Below, piece after piece: positions 10,692 to 23,297 of a stretch of 64,000 nt of DNA. A model generated the notes under the pieces. It was not told where the DNA came from, did no database searches, and saw only the letters and a list, made by a program, of their open reading frames with translations. How positions within the stretch are numbered: the first letter of the stretch is position 1; the number at the start of each line of letters is the position of its first letter. Source of the DNA: Gnetum montanum. Lineage: Eukaryota > Streptophyta > Gnetopsida > Gnetales > Gnetaceae. A program made the translations under genes and the position numbers. The DNA is taken from assembly GCA_015680685.1 (NCBI GenBank), contig MNCI01029147.1, forward strand, positions 39,505-103,504. Direction: 5' to 3'.

Positions 10692-11686
10692 CTAACAAAC
10701 CCACATTCAAAGAGTCTATAGGCTCTAGGAATGTCCTTTGGAACAAGAGTTAAAGTTTTAACTATAAGTATTTACCAAAAAGAAAACAATGCATCTACAA
10801 AAATATACACTAATGATACAACCGACAATGAGTTGAATAATGGAGAGAAGGATGGAGAGAAGAAAATGGAATGGAATCTCAAGAACAAGGTTGTGAAAAG
10901 CCCCTTGTGTATTTCATGATTAATGTGACTTTGTAAATCTCATTTCAACTCTAGCCTCAAGCCAACCACATCTAGTGACTTCGCATCAATGCATGCGGCC
11001 AATCCATCCTCTTGAATAATAAGAATGCCTCCCCCAACAGCCACCACCATTATGGCGAAATGACTGAGAAAAGAATGGGAAGTGAGGAGGGCCTTAGTTA
11101 GAGGGAACATTTTTATTTTAGTTCCATAACCAATGCTTGTAGGTGAAGGGATTATTTTGTCTAAGGGGTGTGCTTTGAATTCTCACTTTTTTTTATGCAT
11201 GAGAACCACACCATGCGAAGACTTCTTATTTTTATTGACTCAGCTTCCTGATAATTGGGTGACGTCGAAAAAGTAAGAAAACTCAAGAAGAAAACATTCA
11301 AGCACCCAAGAGAATGGCCAACACAAATGCATCAAGTTCCCTTGAAGTCACACCCTTTTCAATCCTTGAGTCCTTCCTTAGTTTGAGAAATACCCAGTCA
11401 CCAATTCGTTAATGTTCTTATTAGAAAGGGACTATACATTCCAAGCTAAGAGAGACCATAGATTTGTATGGATAAATGGATGAAGTGGACTCATTGTCTG
11501 CTATATCAAAAGAAACATACCTTAGTACCAACATCATAACTTAAAGGTAAAAACCAAACATTAGCAATCAATAGGAAAATAGTTCATACCATCATGAATA
11601 ATACTTATTAGGTGACAAACTTACAGGATGGATAAGACACACACACACACACAAAGAAATGAAAAAGTATAACGATGCTGTAAAAC

Positions 11687-11875
11687 AAAAATAAGAAACG
11701 TTAAAGAAATTTGTAAAACAAAAACATGTAAAACAAAAATGTGTAAGACAAAAACTATAAAACAAAAATGTGTAAAACAAAAACGTGTAAAAAAAATGTG
11801 TAAAAAAAAACGTGTAAAACAAAAATGTGTAAAAAAAAACATGTAAAACAAAAATGTGGAAAACAAAAATTAAAA
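11687..11875 (-). repeat. Minisatellite with 15-base unit, element E
   Basis: On the minus strand this is about a dozen degenerate copies of TTTTTGTTTTACACA, just downstream of the gag-protease gene. It produces long Phe-rich frames that are not genes. A and D have the same tract at the same position. Confidence 0.85.
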
Positions 11876-11896
11876 AGAACTGAGGGCCGCTAATGA

Positions 11897-14470
11897 TTAG
11901 CATAGGTGGCCATCTATCCCATGACTGAATGGAGAGGGAGAGACTCGAAATAATGAGTGCCTATTTGAATTTCGTAAAAGTGCCCAACTTCTCCCGACTG
12001 ATGTTCTTAGATTAAGGGGTGGAAGTTGGCGACGCTCATATTCCAATGTGTCTATGCCTTCGTTATTAGTGTGGGTTGTTTCCCCAGTTTGTTCCGTGCA
12101 TGTTGATGGGTTGCTCTTTCTAGTAGCTATCAACCACGGGGTGTCCACTACTTGTATGGTTGCTACATACAAGAAATTTTGTATTTGTGTTTCTAGGGCA
12201 CACCGGTTACATGGAAGAGATGTTGAGCATTCCTCCATGTTATCACCCTCTGAGTCACTGTATGTGATGCACAGAGCTTTCTTCTTCTTGATCTTTCCAT
12301 AAATGTTTACCTTAGATATCTCCAAGGAAAGATCGTGGATCCCTAAGTACGCATCTATTGTACTAAGCCATGGCCTTCCCATTATAATTGGGAATCCCCT
12401 GTTGTTACTGTTGAATTCTATCACCAGGAAGTCAGCTAGGTATGACCACCCACACATAGTGGTAATGATGTCCTCCACCAATCCTAAGGGAATGGTGATG
12501 TATTGGTCAGCCAGCTCAAGTTGGATATTACTCTTCTTGAGTTGGGGCAAGTTCCAGGTTTGATACATTTCTCGTGAGATTAAGTTGACTCCAGAACTTG
12601 AGTCAAGAAGAGCCTTATGTGGTTCATTCCTAGCAAATTGTAGATAGATTAAGGGGCTTCCAGGGTCAGAGATTTTCCTAGGAAGGTGGCCTACCTTGAC
12701 CCAATTGGTTATGGTATGTGTTAACATAATCGTATGCGTGAAGCTCTGCTGTTGGACTGAAGGGAGCCCTAAAGCCTTGTATGGTGGAGGAGTGTGCATA
12801 GACTCAACCTCTTATTGTTGTGAGAGCTTGTCTGGGATTTTGGTTCTAAAGAAAGGTCTTCTTTTCTTGCGGTTATCAGAACCAGTAGCGAGTTGAATGT
12901 TTATGGCTCTCATAGCATTACGTTGTTGCGGTTGAGTGGGGAGTTCCCCTTGCATTGTTAGAGCAGGTGATGGTGGGACTACCGGTGGAATAGTGGCGGA
13001 TGGATTTTGAGGATGGTAGGTATGTGGGGTGTCTCCCAGAGGAGAAGGAGTCCTTCTAAAATACTCCCAAACTTTGTAGTAACGTTGGGGAGTTCTGTGA
13101 CCCATAAAGTCACTTGGAGAAACTAGCTACTGCACATAATAACCATAAGGATCAAGTTGCTGGTAAGGGTATCATTGTCTAGATGGTGGTACCCCCCATG
13201 ACTGTGGGTGTTGCCACTGCTAATGTTGCCCGATAGGTTGTGGAGGAGTTCCACTTGGATAGTACGTTAACGGTTGGTGGAACTGCCTTGGGCTACCTTG
13301 GGGATAAGGTAATCTTTAGGGTGTTTGCCGTCTGTTAAGTCTCGGGTTGAGCGGATACATCCCGAACTCTTGTAGATGTGAGATGATTGGAAAAAATCCC
13401 TTAGGATGGTCATATTGGAAGATCTCACATGCACCATCATTGTCTATGTCTGAGTCCACAACCTCATCGGAGATCAGCATTATATCCTCCTTCAAAGTGT
13501 AGGATGTTATTCATGTCTAAGCGCTTGATCTGGCTATTTCTTTGATGTCTTGTCGGTATTCTAACTACCTCCATTATATCGAGCATACTTTGGGTTGCAA
13601 GTAGGGGCTCATCATGATCATCTCTTTCATGAAGTCTATGATGTCTACGTTGTTTCCTACTTTCCCTTCGTTCGTGCCTTATCCTTGCTCTCGACTCTCT
13701 TGTCAAGGTATCTCATTTTGCCTACCTCTATCCTCACCATTATGCTCTTGGTGGCTGTGCCTAGATGTGGAAGGAGAGGGTGAGTGATGTGATGAAGGGG
13801 AAGAAGAAGGAGAACCATCATCATGATGATGCTTCTTACCTTCTCTTCTGCTACTATGGACCCAATCGTGATGATGATCTAAGTGCCCATCCTTGTCATG
13901 TGTTGTTGTTCCCTCAGTGAAAAGTTGATGTTCATGGGGATCAGAACCAGGGTTGTGTATCATGGAGCATAGGTTCTAATACCCCACCTCCTCACCATCA
14001 TTAGGAGGGGGAAAATTATCTAATGGAGAACCCATTAGAAGTGGTTCACCATCTTCGATTTTACTTAGGATGTGCAGGACCCCTTTGCCCTTCAATAGTG
14101 TATGATGGCTCTCCTACCGTGAGTCCCTGATACATTGTGCTTATGTGGGATGATAATCCCCTGTGTCAAAATCACCTACAACGTATTCAGCATAGATCTG
14201 TGTCATGCCAATCTGTGCCAAAGCATGGAGGAGCATGTTTGGGACTGATCGATTTGGGGCTAACACTAGGTCACCTTGCAAATCTCTCAATCGTAGCTAT
14301 TCATCTTGATGGAGGATAAAGGTAAAATCTAGAATATACTCATCGAGATGAGTATAGGCTATCTGGTGATTTTGAGGAACAGGTAGGTTTCGGTTATGTG
14401 TTTTTGATTGCCAACTATTTCTACTATAATCCCTAGGTGGTGAATTGCTCTTGTTAGAAGAAGAAGACAT
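11897..14470 (-). pseudogene. Broken gag-protease gene of element E
   Basis: It starts at an ATG on the minus strand at 14470 and ends at 11897. It is collinear with the intact 1114-residue protein of A but split by stops and shifts into pieces. The His- and Ser-rich basic segment is at 13963-13703, the start of the capsid segment (ILHFEGGYNAD) near 13464-13706, the proline-rich segment at 13105-12812, and the protease with C-terminal tail at 12799-11897. The protease active-site motif reads D-S-S near 12600 instead of D-S-G, which would weaken or kill it. The flap motif IIMGRPWLSTID is intact. In retroelements Gag forms the particle and the protease cuts it. Confidence 0.85.
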
Positions 14471-14598
14471 TGTTATTTGATTCGGTGTGCTATTTAACCA
14501 TTATATAAATTTTTTTTGTTTAATTAACCCTAAGGTTCATTTAAGCTCCCAACGATGTGAGTGATTTCCTATGTTCTACTTAGCACACAAACACTTAG

Positions 14599-14616
14599 TC
14601 CCTAGCAACGGTGCCT
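14599..14616 (-). other. Primer-binding site of element E (tRNA-Asp type, mutated)
   Basis: The minus strand reads AGGCACCGTTGCTAGGGA one base after the 5' LTR. It differs from the perfect site of A (TGGCGCCGTTGCCGGGGA) at four positions, three of them C to T or G to A. Confidence 0.75.
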
Positions 14617-14617
14617 A

Positions 14618-15460
14618 TGATGAGTGGCAAGGTACCCCTACACTCAACCATACGAAAATAAGCGTAGCATGCGCTATCCGATCAAACTCCATAGACTAAG
14701 TGCCTACACGCCTTATGGAACACTTAAGGTTAATCATTCGGTGTCTTCCCAGACTTACTTGTAGTGGTCATGTTTGTATGGTTAAGTAAGTTTTAGGTAT
14801 GTGATTTTTATAGTTTTTATGTTTTATCTCCTATGATAACAAGGTGAAGGGTGAAGAGACTAATTGACTAACTTTAACTAACTAACTAAGTCTAAATTAA
14901 CCTAGCATCAGCATCTGTTCCCACTTACCGTTCACACCCTGAACCGATGCAACCTTGATTACCAAACACTAATCATTGCTGGGATCACCAAGCGTAACAC
15001 ACGTGCTCGAAGTGGTCGTATTGAGGAACTTAACTAGGAGAGAAGGGTTGAGAGAGATTTAATTAACTAAGAAAGCATTTAAATGACAAGTATAAATAAT
15101 AGTAAATAAAATCCTAATTAGCCTATTCTATGCACTGCAAGGTTTATCCAAGAAATTCATCTTTATTTCCGTACACAAACTTGTGTTCAAGTACAATGTC
15201 TGCTCGAATAAAGATCCGTTCACTTTGGAGTTCCTACTACTGGAACGTGGAAATTAATCTATCTTTGTAGGGGAAAAACTGCCAGAGTTTCACTACAGTC
15301 TAGGCCTAGATGAGAAACAAGGGAGAGCTACCTCTTATTTAAAGACTTAGCGGCGCACCGTGATATCATGTAAGCGATATCGCAGGGGACGACGCGACAT
15401 CGTGTACGCAATATCACGTGGGATGCAATATCGCGGTGGCTGTGATATCGTGTCCCATCA
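14618..15460 (-). mobile_element. 5' LTR of element E
   Basis: On the minus strand it runs from TGATGGG to CTCATCA. It is about 50 bases longer than the 3' LTR, mainly from extra palindromic GATATC/CAATATC units near its start (15355-15455). Confidence 0.9.
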
Positions 15461-15465
15461 ATGGT

Positions 15466-16243
15466 GGAAGATGGTCATCAAATATACATGTGCTAGTAGT
15501 GTTGCATTAAAGACATCATAAGGAATTTTTTATGCTATTCTTGTTTTTAAGGATGTGGAAGGACTTGGTCAAAAATTTGTACAGAAAAGTAATAAGGAAT
15601 AGCACATGTACTCCACTATGCCTATGGATAAGGTACCTCATGTCCTACTTTCTCTCTCATTGCTACGATCCATTCCCCCTCATTTGCATTTTTTAATTAC
15701 AATCTCCTTAAGTTATGTTGATATAGTGATAATGTTTTTCACATCAGGTAATGTGTGTTTTGTTGGTTTGTATTCTTGATTGATATTTGATTACTAGGAT
15801 GCTCATGGACATCTCACATGGTGGTTATTCAAGGACAAGTCCATGAGTCTACCATGAAGAGAAATCTCTTAGATAACTTTTGTAAATTTTACCCCTAGAT
15901 CAACAAAACACATCCATGTTCCTAACAACATTTACCAAAATGCTTCATATATTTTCCAATTTTCTAGGAAGTTTCATAACCTTTCCAAATCAACATATTT
16001 TATGATCTTGATTAATTTTCTATAGTGTTTCCCTTCATTTTTACTAGTAAAATACTTTTATTTTGTGATATTTCCATCTTTAAGATAGTATAGGTGGACC
16101 TTAGAAGGCTCAAACATGTTCAAGATTTCGAAAGACAATGAGAAAATACTTATAAAATATAAGGAAATCTTGAAATTTTTAGCTAGATTGTCATAAATGC
16201 ACTAATACAATGCATCTTAAATGTCACATTTGCATCATTGCAC
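15466..16243. other. Unassigned sequence between elements E and J
   Basis: AT-rich sequence with no frame, repeat or motif that I can name. It is probably an older, unrecognised repeat or host spacer. Confidence 0.4.
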
Positions 16244-18279
16244 CATTGATGTGTAAATTTTGGACACATCAACACCTGAAAAACTCATTTAGAGAGACTA
16301 TTGCCTAGGGTGCCTTCCATATGGGTATGGAAACCCAAGAATAGTCTTAACTGGTTGGGAAACATGGTGTTTTGTGACATATAAAGATGTTGATAAGTTA
16401 AACAATTTTAATAAGGAAATATAAAGGGTAATTTAAGATAACTTTAATAGAAAGACAATTATTTGCTTTTAAATTTTCAATAATAAAACTCGTAGATCAA
16501 TAAAACATGAAATTAAAGCAAAAAATAGCTAACAACTTGGACAGAATTAATCTAAGTTCAAAAGTAAAAGAGGCTATGTGTTTAAACCACAACATAGAGA
16601 CTTTAGTTCATATAAAAAACTAATAGAATGGAATAATAACTTAGCTCAAAATGAGTAAAAATGTAACAACTATTGGTGGCTCTAGCTGAGGTAAGGTTGC
16701 CTCTGCTGATTGGTCTGTATGTGTTTTCTCATCACCATTGGAGGAGGAGAAGGTAACCGTGGCAGTGACGGTAGCACTGGTACCATTCAGTGTCACTGCT
16801 TGTAGCATCGTTCAAACCCTCACCGTGTGGGGAAGAGAGAGGAGATAGTGCAAAGGGAGAGAGATATATAATCTCTTGTGGCTGTTGGCACCCACTATTG
16901 CTATTGCCACCTATTGCCACTGGTTGTTGATGCTATCAACTCCCGCTACTTGCTTCGCACCACTGCCCTTGTTGCATGCCATCATTGTTTGCTGTCACAC
17001 ACTATTGTTGTTTTCCATTCACCGTTGCGTACCGCTACCATTCATTATGATGTTGTGTGCCATCGCTATTGTGTGTTGCCACTGTTGGTCACCACATTGC
17101 ATGCCGTCGTTCACTGCTGTTGATGCCACCGCTTGTTGATGCTTATGGATGTTGCCGCCGCTTGTAGCTCCTGCCACATTGCACAACCATCGCCTACAAC
17201 TCCTGCTGTGCTTCCTACAACCATTTTTTGATGTGCGCCACCTACCAACACTTGCAGACATTACTAGCTCCTATCATACCACACAATTGCCTCTTGCAGC
17301 TCCCGCCATGTTGCTCGCTGCTCAACACTGAGAGAGAGATGATGTCCATTCTATCTTGTGGTTGCTACTACCTCCCTTTTATCAATAGATCCATGCACCG
17401 ATGCCTTTCAATGCCTACATTGCCCATGTTTGCCACCACCACCACATCCGTCACCAAGGTGTAATGTCCACCACCAAGGCATAACGTCTATCACTGAGGA
17501 TGTCTCATTTTTTGCAATGGTAGGGGTAATATAATAATAATATCAACCATGTCAACCATCACACATCCCATAAATGCTGTGAAATTTTGATACTGTGAAG
17601 TTTTGAAACCTTGGTAGTTTAGGGTGCTATTTTTCAAAGCTGATGGTTGTTGAGACATTAATAATCCAACTTTTATCAAGGAATAGGTAAGGGTCAGGAT
17701 GGGAGATGTTATTATGCACGTAGAAAATTTATTGTGTTCATTTTTCAATAAATAAATTGGAGAATCATTACTGATGAAATAAAAGTATGTTATACTAGGA
17801 ATTGACAAAAGCTTACTTTTTAAAAGATTATTCTTGTTGTTTATTCATATTGATAATTAACAAAATGAGCTCAATCTCAAAAGCTAACTCATTAAAATAG
17901 TTAACAACCATAGACGTAATCCATATAAATTATAAAAGGATTTAGGATAATTAATAGATGAACAAAAGCTTAAATGATTATTATCTTGAAAGAGTAATCA
18001 AAATGAAAAATCATATGAAATTGAAATTGAAGCTTTATTATGCTCAAAAATTTATAAAATCTATTCAATAGAAATTATATTTTCATACTATTGATGGATG
18101 ACAATAATTTCTTATGACAATAAATAATTTAAAGGTTGCATGATACCTCTCATTGAAAGCACCTCTATGTATCATGTAATTTGTTTTAAGTAATGGATTC
18201 AAATTATGAAACTATACCTTAGTGATTAGACTAATAAGTCATGGCCCCGTGCTTAGCATAGGCGATGTTGGCATCAACA
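16244..18279 (-). mobile_element. 3' LTR of element J
   Basis: The sequence aligns over its whole length with 23298-25450. On the minus strand it starts TGTTGATGCC. A stretch at about 16870-17470 has many TTGC/CCACC/TGTTG words, so it stays open in several frames. I regard those frames as artefacts. Confidence 0.85.
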
Positions 18280-18292
18280 CTTTGCCCCCAAA
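18280..18292 (-). other. Polypurine tract of element J
   Basis: The minus strand reads TTTGGGGGCAAAG directly before the LTR start TGTTGATG, a typical gypsy tract. Confidence 0.8.
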
Positions 18293-19528
18293 CTAGAAAT
18301 TACATGCAAGTGCAAGGAATAGAAAAACCATAGAAATTTTACAAGGAGATGCAAATGATAAAGAATCGAAAATATCATAAAACATAGACAAATTAAAATT
18401 TGAAACCAAACTATACTAATCTAAACATGATTAAAAAAACCATATAATCAAGAGAGAACTAAATGCGGGCCACCCTTGCCACATCATGTTACTTAATTAA
18501 GATCAAAACATATATTCTTTATAAATCATAACTTTAACTACATAGAAACACACATATATAATTAAAGTATATAATTATAACCTCATTCTCAATCTTCTCA
18601 TGAGGTAAAAGTAAAAAGTATGTGAACTACATAGAGCACAAGACTTATGGCAAACTTAATGAAGAGGAAAAACTTATCTTAGATCATAGCTAGCCACAAC
18701 TTTTGGATTTTTCCTTGGGACTCTTTTTTTCTTTTGACATTTAGAAAGGGAATGGATGAAAAAGGGTTATTTGCTTTTTTCTATTTTTTTTTTATTTTTG
18801 GGAAAATAAGTTTAAAAGGGAAATGGAGGCTAGGGTGAGGATTGCTACCAGATCCCATCACACTTAAGAACTTATTACATTGTCAATGAACATGATCCTT
18901 GTGAAAACTTTGTCCATGGTGCATTTCAGTTCTCGTGTATGTGCCTTTAATTACAATCTAGCTAGCATCATAGCAAGTCTCTTGGGTTGCTAAGGGTTTT
19001 CAAGTGGAGATGAACACACTTTACCCTGTTGCTCATAGGATAGCCATGTATCATCACACTTGAGGGCTAGGGCTTATGAGAGGGAAAATGAAATTTTCCA
19101 AAGTCACTTAGTGATTGTGGCTAAACATTCTCCAACTTCACATATCCTACATTCACATGATCATGATGATAAAATGATAAGTTCGCATAAATTTCATCCT
19201 TCATAATCCAACATAACTAATAAAACTAAAACCTTGAAATAGACTAGGAAGAACCATAACATTATTTAAATATATCATATAAAGGAGATTTTATATAATA
19301 GTAATATGATATATCATATAAAGCATTATACTTGCATTACTTTCAAATGGTGTTATGATGACCTAATGCCTAGTAACTCAAATGATCATAATGATTACCA
19401 AAATCATATGAAAAGAACAAATCAAACCAAAGCCATTATGCTAAGAAATAAATGATTGAAATGCAAAGAAAATATGCAAATGCAGCTAGATACAAATGAA
19501 ATACATGGTGAAGGGGAAGAAAACATGC
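18293..19528 (-). other. Noncoding 3' region of element J
   Basis: About 1.2 kb of AT-rich sequence between the integrase stop and the polypurine tract, with no gene seen. Confidence 0.55.
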
Positions 19529-19990
19529 AACTAGGGATCTACTAGGTGTTCACGTGGGGTGTCTAAGTAGAAATTCTTTAGATGAAATGTAACAAAATTT
19601 CTATTTAATTTATATCCTTGCAAATCAACAGTTTTGTAAACATTGGGACCAATAACATCTGTAACTTGGAATGAACCTAACCACATAGGAGAAAACTTAC
19701 TTTGAGGGCCTATTTGACCAAATTTTCTATCTCTTTTTAGGACTAGATTTCCTATTTTAAAGACTTTCTTTGTCTATTTCTTATGAAATCATCTTTTATC
19801 AAATTTTTTATGATTGAGGTTGTGAAAATCAATACATAATCACTTCCTAACATGCACTAAATTTGATGTCTAACTTGAATGTTTCACAAGATAAATAATT
19901 TTAGATTCTAAAATTTTACCAATTTCTTCTTTCATCCAAGTTTTAATCTTAGGTCTAACAAAGTTTTTGTAAGTCATCAAATAAAGCTTA
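19529..19990 (-). pseudogene. Reverse transcriptase start fused to integrase end (deleted pol of element J)
   Basis: Reading the minus strand from about 19980, the frame gives RPKIKTWMKEEIGKILES and IIYLVKHSS, then LCIDFHNLN, the first part of a Ty3/gypsy reverse transcriptase. It then passes straight into FDKR, KKVFKIGNLVLKRDRKFG, SPMWLGSFQVTDVIG and NFVTFHLKNFY, the C-terminal GPF-type domain of a gypsy integrase, ending at a stop near 19529. The catalytic reverse transcriptase core, RNase H and the integrase core are missing. This looks like one internal deletion with its junction near 19800-19830. Several stops show that it has since decayed. Confidence 0.75.
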
Positions 19991-20578
19991 TCTAGTTGAT
20001 ATTTTAGGAGAGATATTATTTGAAAAATATGACATCCTTTGACATAGCTTCTTCATTAAAACATTAATCACTAAATTCACTATTGGAAAATAAAAATGCA
20101 TGAATATGATTATCATCATAAAAACTTGAAAAGAAAAGATATTATTTAGAATAGAATAGGAGTTAACCTTTTCAATAATTATTTTAGAATCCCAAGCATT
20201 GTGTTTAAAAGGAACATATAAAGTAGTCACCATTTGAGCTAATGCATAAGGAACATAATTTTCTTTTCTAGGGACATGTTCAATGGGTATGTCATCAAAA
20301 TTTGGCTCACCTTCAAGTGTTTTAATGGTTAGAACCTTATTTATATCTTTGTTATTTCCTAATGGTGGTGGATCACCCAAAAGAAATGTTTTTCCATCAT
20401 GTTGATAATAAGGCAAGGCATCTTCATAAGTTTCTTCACATTCTCTAAAAGCAAAAGGATTTATTTCTAAGATTTCTCTCTCATGGTCATTTATAGCATG
20501 TTTTGCCAAGTCCAACTTCAATAACTCCAATATAAAGATTAGTATTTTGATTTTCCAAAGATTGATTTTATTGATCAA
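19988..20578 (-). pseudogene. Protease to reverse-transcriptase linker segment of element J
   Basis: This is an open frame of 196 residues containing ILEINPFAF, TYEDALPYYQHDGKTFLLG, NKVLTIKTLEGEP and IEHVPRKENYVPYALAQM. It lies between the protease and the reverse transcriptase start and overlaps the protease frame by a few bases, so a shift probably joins them. The HVPRKEN part resembles the end of an RNase H domain. Whether it is that or only the linker of this lineage I cannot tell. Confidence 0.55.
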
Positions 20579-20852
20579 AATTTGTTACCACTTGTTTATA
20601 GAAAGGCTGTCTCGGTATGATCGTATATTCAGATTTTCCTTTAATAGGAATTAATAATTCTGAGAAATCTAACATAAAGAAGCCCCCAAACTTGGCTCCA
20701 AAAGTCCTAAATAAAAGCACACCATATGTGGATGACATATCAACTACTAAAATATCCATATAGCATGTAAAAGTAGGGTATTTTTTAAGTTGCACTTTTA
20801 CTTCCTTTAATGATGCTACTATAGGTACATTAGATCCATTGAGTTGTATCAC
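20568..20852 (-). pseudogene. Aspartic protease remnant of element J
   Basis: The frame includes MDILVVDMSSTYGVLLFRTF and GAKFGGFFMLDFSELLIP. This is the segment after the active site of gypsy proteases, where related elements read SYGMLLSRDW and GGYFQMD. The upstream active-site part is broken by stops near 20870-20940. Confidence 0.7.
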
Positions 20853-21699
20853 ACTTCTTACTTATGGTAGCATTTTTTCTCTTAATGTTTTACATAGCTT
20901 AAGTGGCATGACACTAATAGTTTCTCTAGAATCCATTTAATAATCATGAACATTATTTCCTAAAATAATCAAAGTTGTTAAGAAAAGAGGTTGATCTTTC
21001 TTGTTTGACACAGAATTGCTTACATTTTGTATTGATAATGCATTAGGAATTTCTGCAAAATAAACTTGCCATTTGGTTGTTGAAGATTTTCTCTTTATTG
21101 GTTTCAAGTGTATGAACTATCTTTTGAATCATATCTTTCATTTCATTAAAGTGTAGAAGATCATGCATTGAAATGTTAGCTTTAACTCTTTTCAAATCCT
21201 CAACTAGATCATAAGTCTTATGTTCATCTTTGGCTTCCTATTAAGGTGGAGTTCTTCTACGTATAGAAGGAGAGTTTGGTCATTGTGGGGTGTTTGCTTA
21301 AGATGGCCTAGTTTGATTATTTGTGTTGTTTTGACTAGGAACTCTTCTATTTGGGGGAGTATAAGGATTATTCCTAATTTGTTATGGTGTGGTGTTCATA
21401 ACATCACTAAGTCTACGATAGTGAGTGTTATGTGGGTCGGGATCACTTACCATAACTTATTCAAATGAACGAACTTCTTCATTTTCTATTTCATGAGGTA
21501 TGTTTAAGACCATAATTGGGGTTTTTAAATTTTGTTGACTTTGGGCATTGTCACCATATAATGCTAAAAATTAAGGACAATTTTTCTTAAAATGTTTCCT
21601 AGTGTTATGAAGACAATAATAATCATCATTGATTAATGTGTTTGATTTTTTAGATTTTATAGAGAATTTATTATTATTTCGCTTCAATTCAGCTACTTC

Positions 21700-22574
21700 A
21701 TTGGAAAGCTTTTGAAGTGAAGTTAATATTTGTGTCATTTAGTTTTTTGTTTGACAAGTGGATGCATTAGGATTATATATTCCATTTGGATTTATGATGG
21801 ATTGGATCAAAGCTTTTGATTGATCATCACTTAAACTAGTATTTGGTCGTAAAGATAAAGAGGATGTGGGATCTTGAAAATAACTACTTATAGGTTGAGT
21901 TATTTGAAGGGGAGTGTGAGTTTGGAACAAAGTATTATTCATTGGGAAAACTCATGATAGTAAAGGGGTAGACTATATAGGATTGCTAAAATTCATCATT
22001 CCAAATTGAGTTTGAATATTATTCATCAAGGTAATCTATTCTAACTCAAAAACTTTAGCCATTGCTCCTTATATTTTTGTTATGTTGGAATCAAATTTGA
22101 TGGCATAGGTGAAGAATGGATCAATGATAGAGAGGTAGAAATTGAGGATACCATCAAGTTGCAAACACATCTCATTTAGCACATAAGCAAGTTGATGGAG
22201 GTATCTTGAATTGTAGTTATGGACATTTTTCCAGGTAGTTTTCTTGGGCTTGTGAAATTGCTTGATGCTAAAGCAAGGCTAGTGAACTTATTAAACTAAA
22301 GTAGGAACTTATTTTAAAACTCTACCCATGAGTTGATAGAGGCATTAAGGAGCATAAAAAACCATTGGGTGGCTTTGCTCCTAAAAGTTGTCACAAAGAC
22401 CCTATATGCTATGTCATTTTGGAAAATGTTATGGAAGCTTAGTAAGGTTTTGAAACATTGTGTATGTTGGTGGGCATCGCTAGTATGGGTTGTGGGATTG
22501 AAGAACAAATTTTTGTTTTGAAGTGATTTTAGAATATCATGATGGTTGGTGAAGTTAAAAGGATTGCTCACCAA
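21700..22574 (-). pseudogene. gag remnant of element J
   Basis: The open piece at 22314-22574 has FNFTNHHDILKSLQ, THTSDAHQHTQCFKTLL, NDIAYRVFVTTF and ATQWFFMLLNASINSW, a clear retrotransposon Gag capsid. A second open piece at 21739-21942 may be the following linker. Stops and shifts separate the pieces. Confidence 0.75.
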
Positions 22575-23297
22575 GGGAGTTGGGGTTGATTGGCTACCAT
22601 CCTAGTTCAAATTCTTCTAGGGATAGAGTTTGGGAAATGTGAGGCTCATTATTTTCTTAAAGTAAAGTGACGGGTAGCTAGTTGGCTAGGGGCAAGGGTA
22701 AATGATTCTTGTTGGAAGGATTCGCTCATAAAACAAAAATTATAGAATATAAATGCTAAAATAAAACTATAAATTAAGTAAAATAAAAAAATATTGAAAT
22801 ACTAATAATAATTTTTTAAATAAATTTTGACAAAAAACTAAAATTTTCTATATATAAAATTTTAAAAAGTAAATGCAAGAAATTGCAATATTTAAGATTG
22901 AAAGAAAGTAAATTTTAACAAAATAATGTTATTAATGAGGACCAACTCACCAAAGTTAAGACTAAGGTAAGGACCACCCAAAATGAGAAATAAGAAACAC
23001 TGATTTAGGGACCTACAAATGAAACTACAATAAGATGAGAAAAATAAAGGATTTGGGAGATAGATTGAATTGAAAAACTGCTAGTTGGAAATAGGGTTGG
23101 AAACATGAATTCGAGGAATGAAAACTTTTAGGAACCTTATAACAGAAATTTTTCTAAAATAAACAAATATTTTCAAGAGGGAGCACAAGAAAAATAAAAT
23201 AAAATTCAAGGAAACAACAGTTTTGAAACAAAAATAGGAAAAAAAATAGGATTAAGAATAGGAAATGAAACAAGCCCTCCTTCTAGCACTAAAAAAG
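22575..23297 (-). other. 5' leader of element J
   Basis: This lies between the 5' LTR and gag. The bases next to the LTR read, on the minus strand, CTTTTTTAGTGCTAGAAGG. I could not match them to a tRNA 3' end with confidence. No gene is seen. Confidence 0.5.

Larger units (their letters stand above)
9922..11896 (-). other. Noncoding 3' region of element E
   Basis: No gene is visible over about 2 kb. The region is collinear with 31118-33128 in A and 52354-54155 in D, and contains a second polypurine-like core at 10463-10475 and the conserved block at 10654-10691. A short AC repeat is at 11638-11653. Confidence 0.7.
9114..15460 (-). mobile_element. Element E: complete group-1 LTR retrotransposon, non-autonomous
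   Basis: Two related LTRs flank a minus-strand interior. The 3' LTR is 9114-9908 and the 5' LTR is 14618-15460. The five bases before and after the element are both ATGGT (9109-9113 and 15461-15465), a perfect target-site duplication. The interior has, in minus-strand order, a tRNA-Asp-type primer site, a broken gag-protease gene, a TTTTTGTTTTACACA-type minisatellite, a conserved noncoding block and a polypurine tract. No reverse transcriptase or integrase is present, so it could only have moved with help from another element. Confidence 0.92.

Noticed and set aside
11592-11903. Phe-rich frames over the minisatellite in E (also 31111-31392 in A and 52328-52649 in D)
   Set aside because: They are translations of a TTTTTGTTTTACACA repeat and start in the tail of the gag-protease gene.
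16875-17464. Several overlapping plus-strand frames rich in Cys, His and Leu in the J LTR
   Set aside because: They lie in a long repeat, are open in more than one frame because of the biased TTGC/CCACC words, and the other LTR copy (23928-24302) does not keep the same protein.
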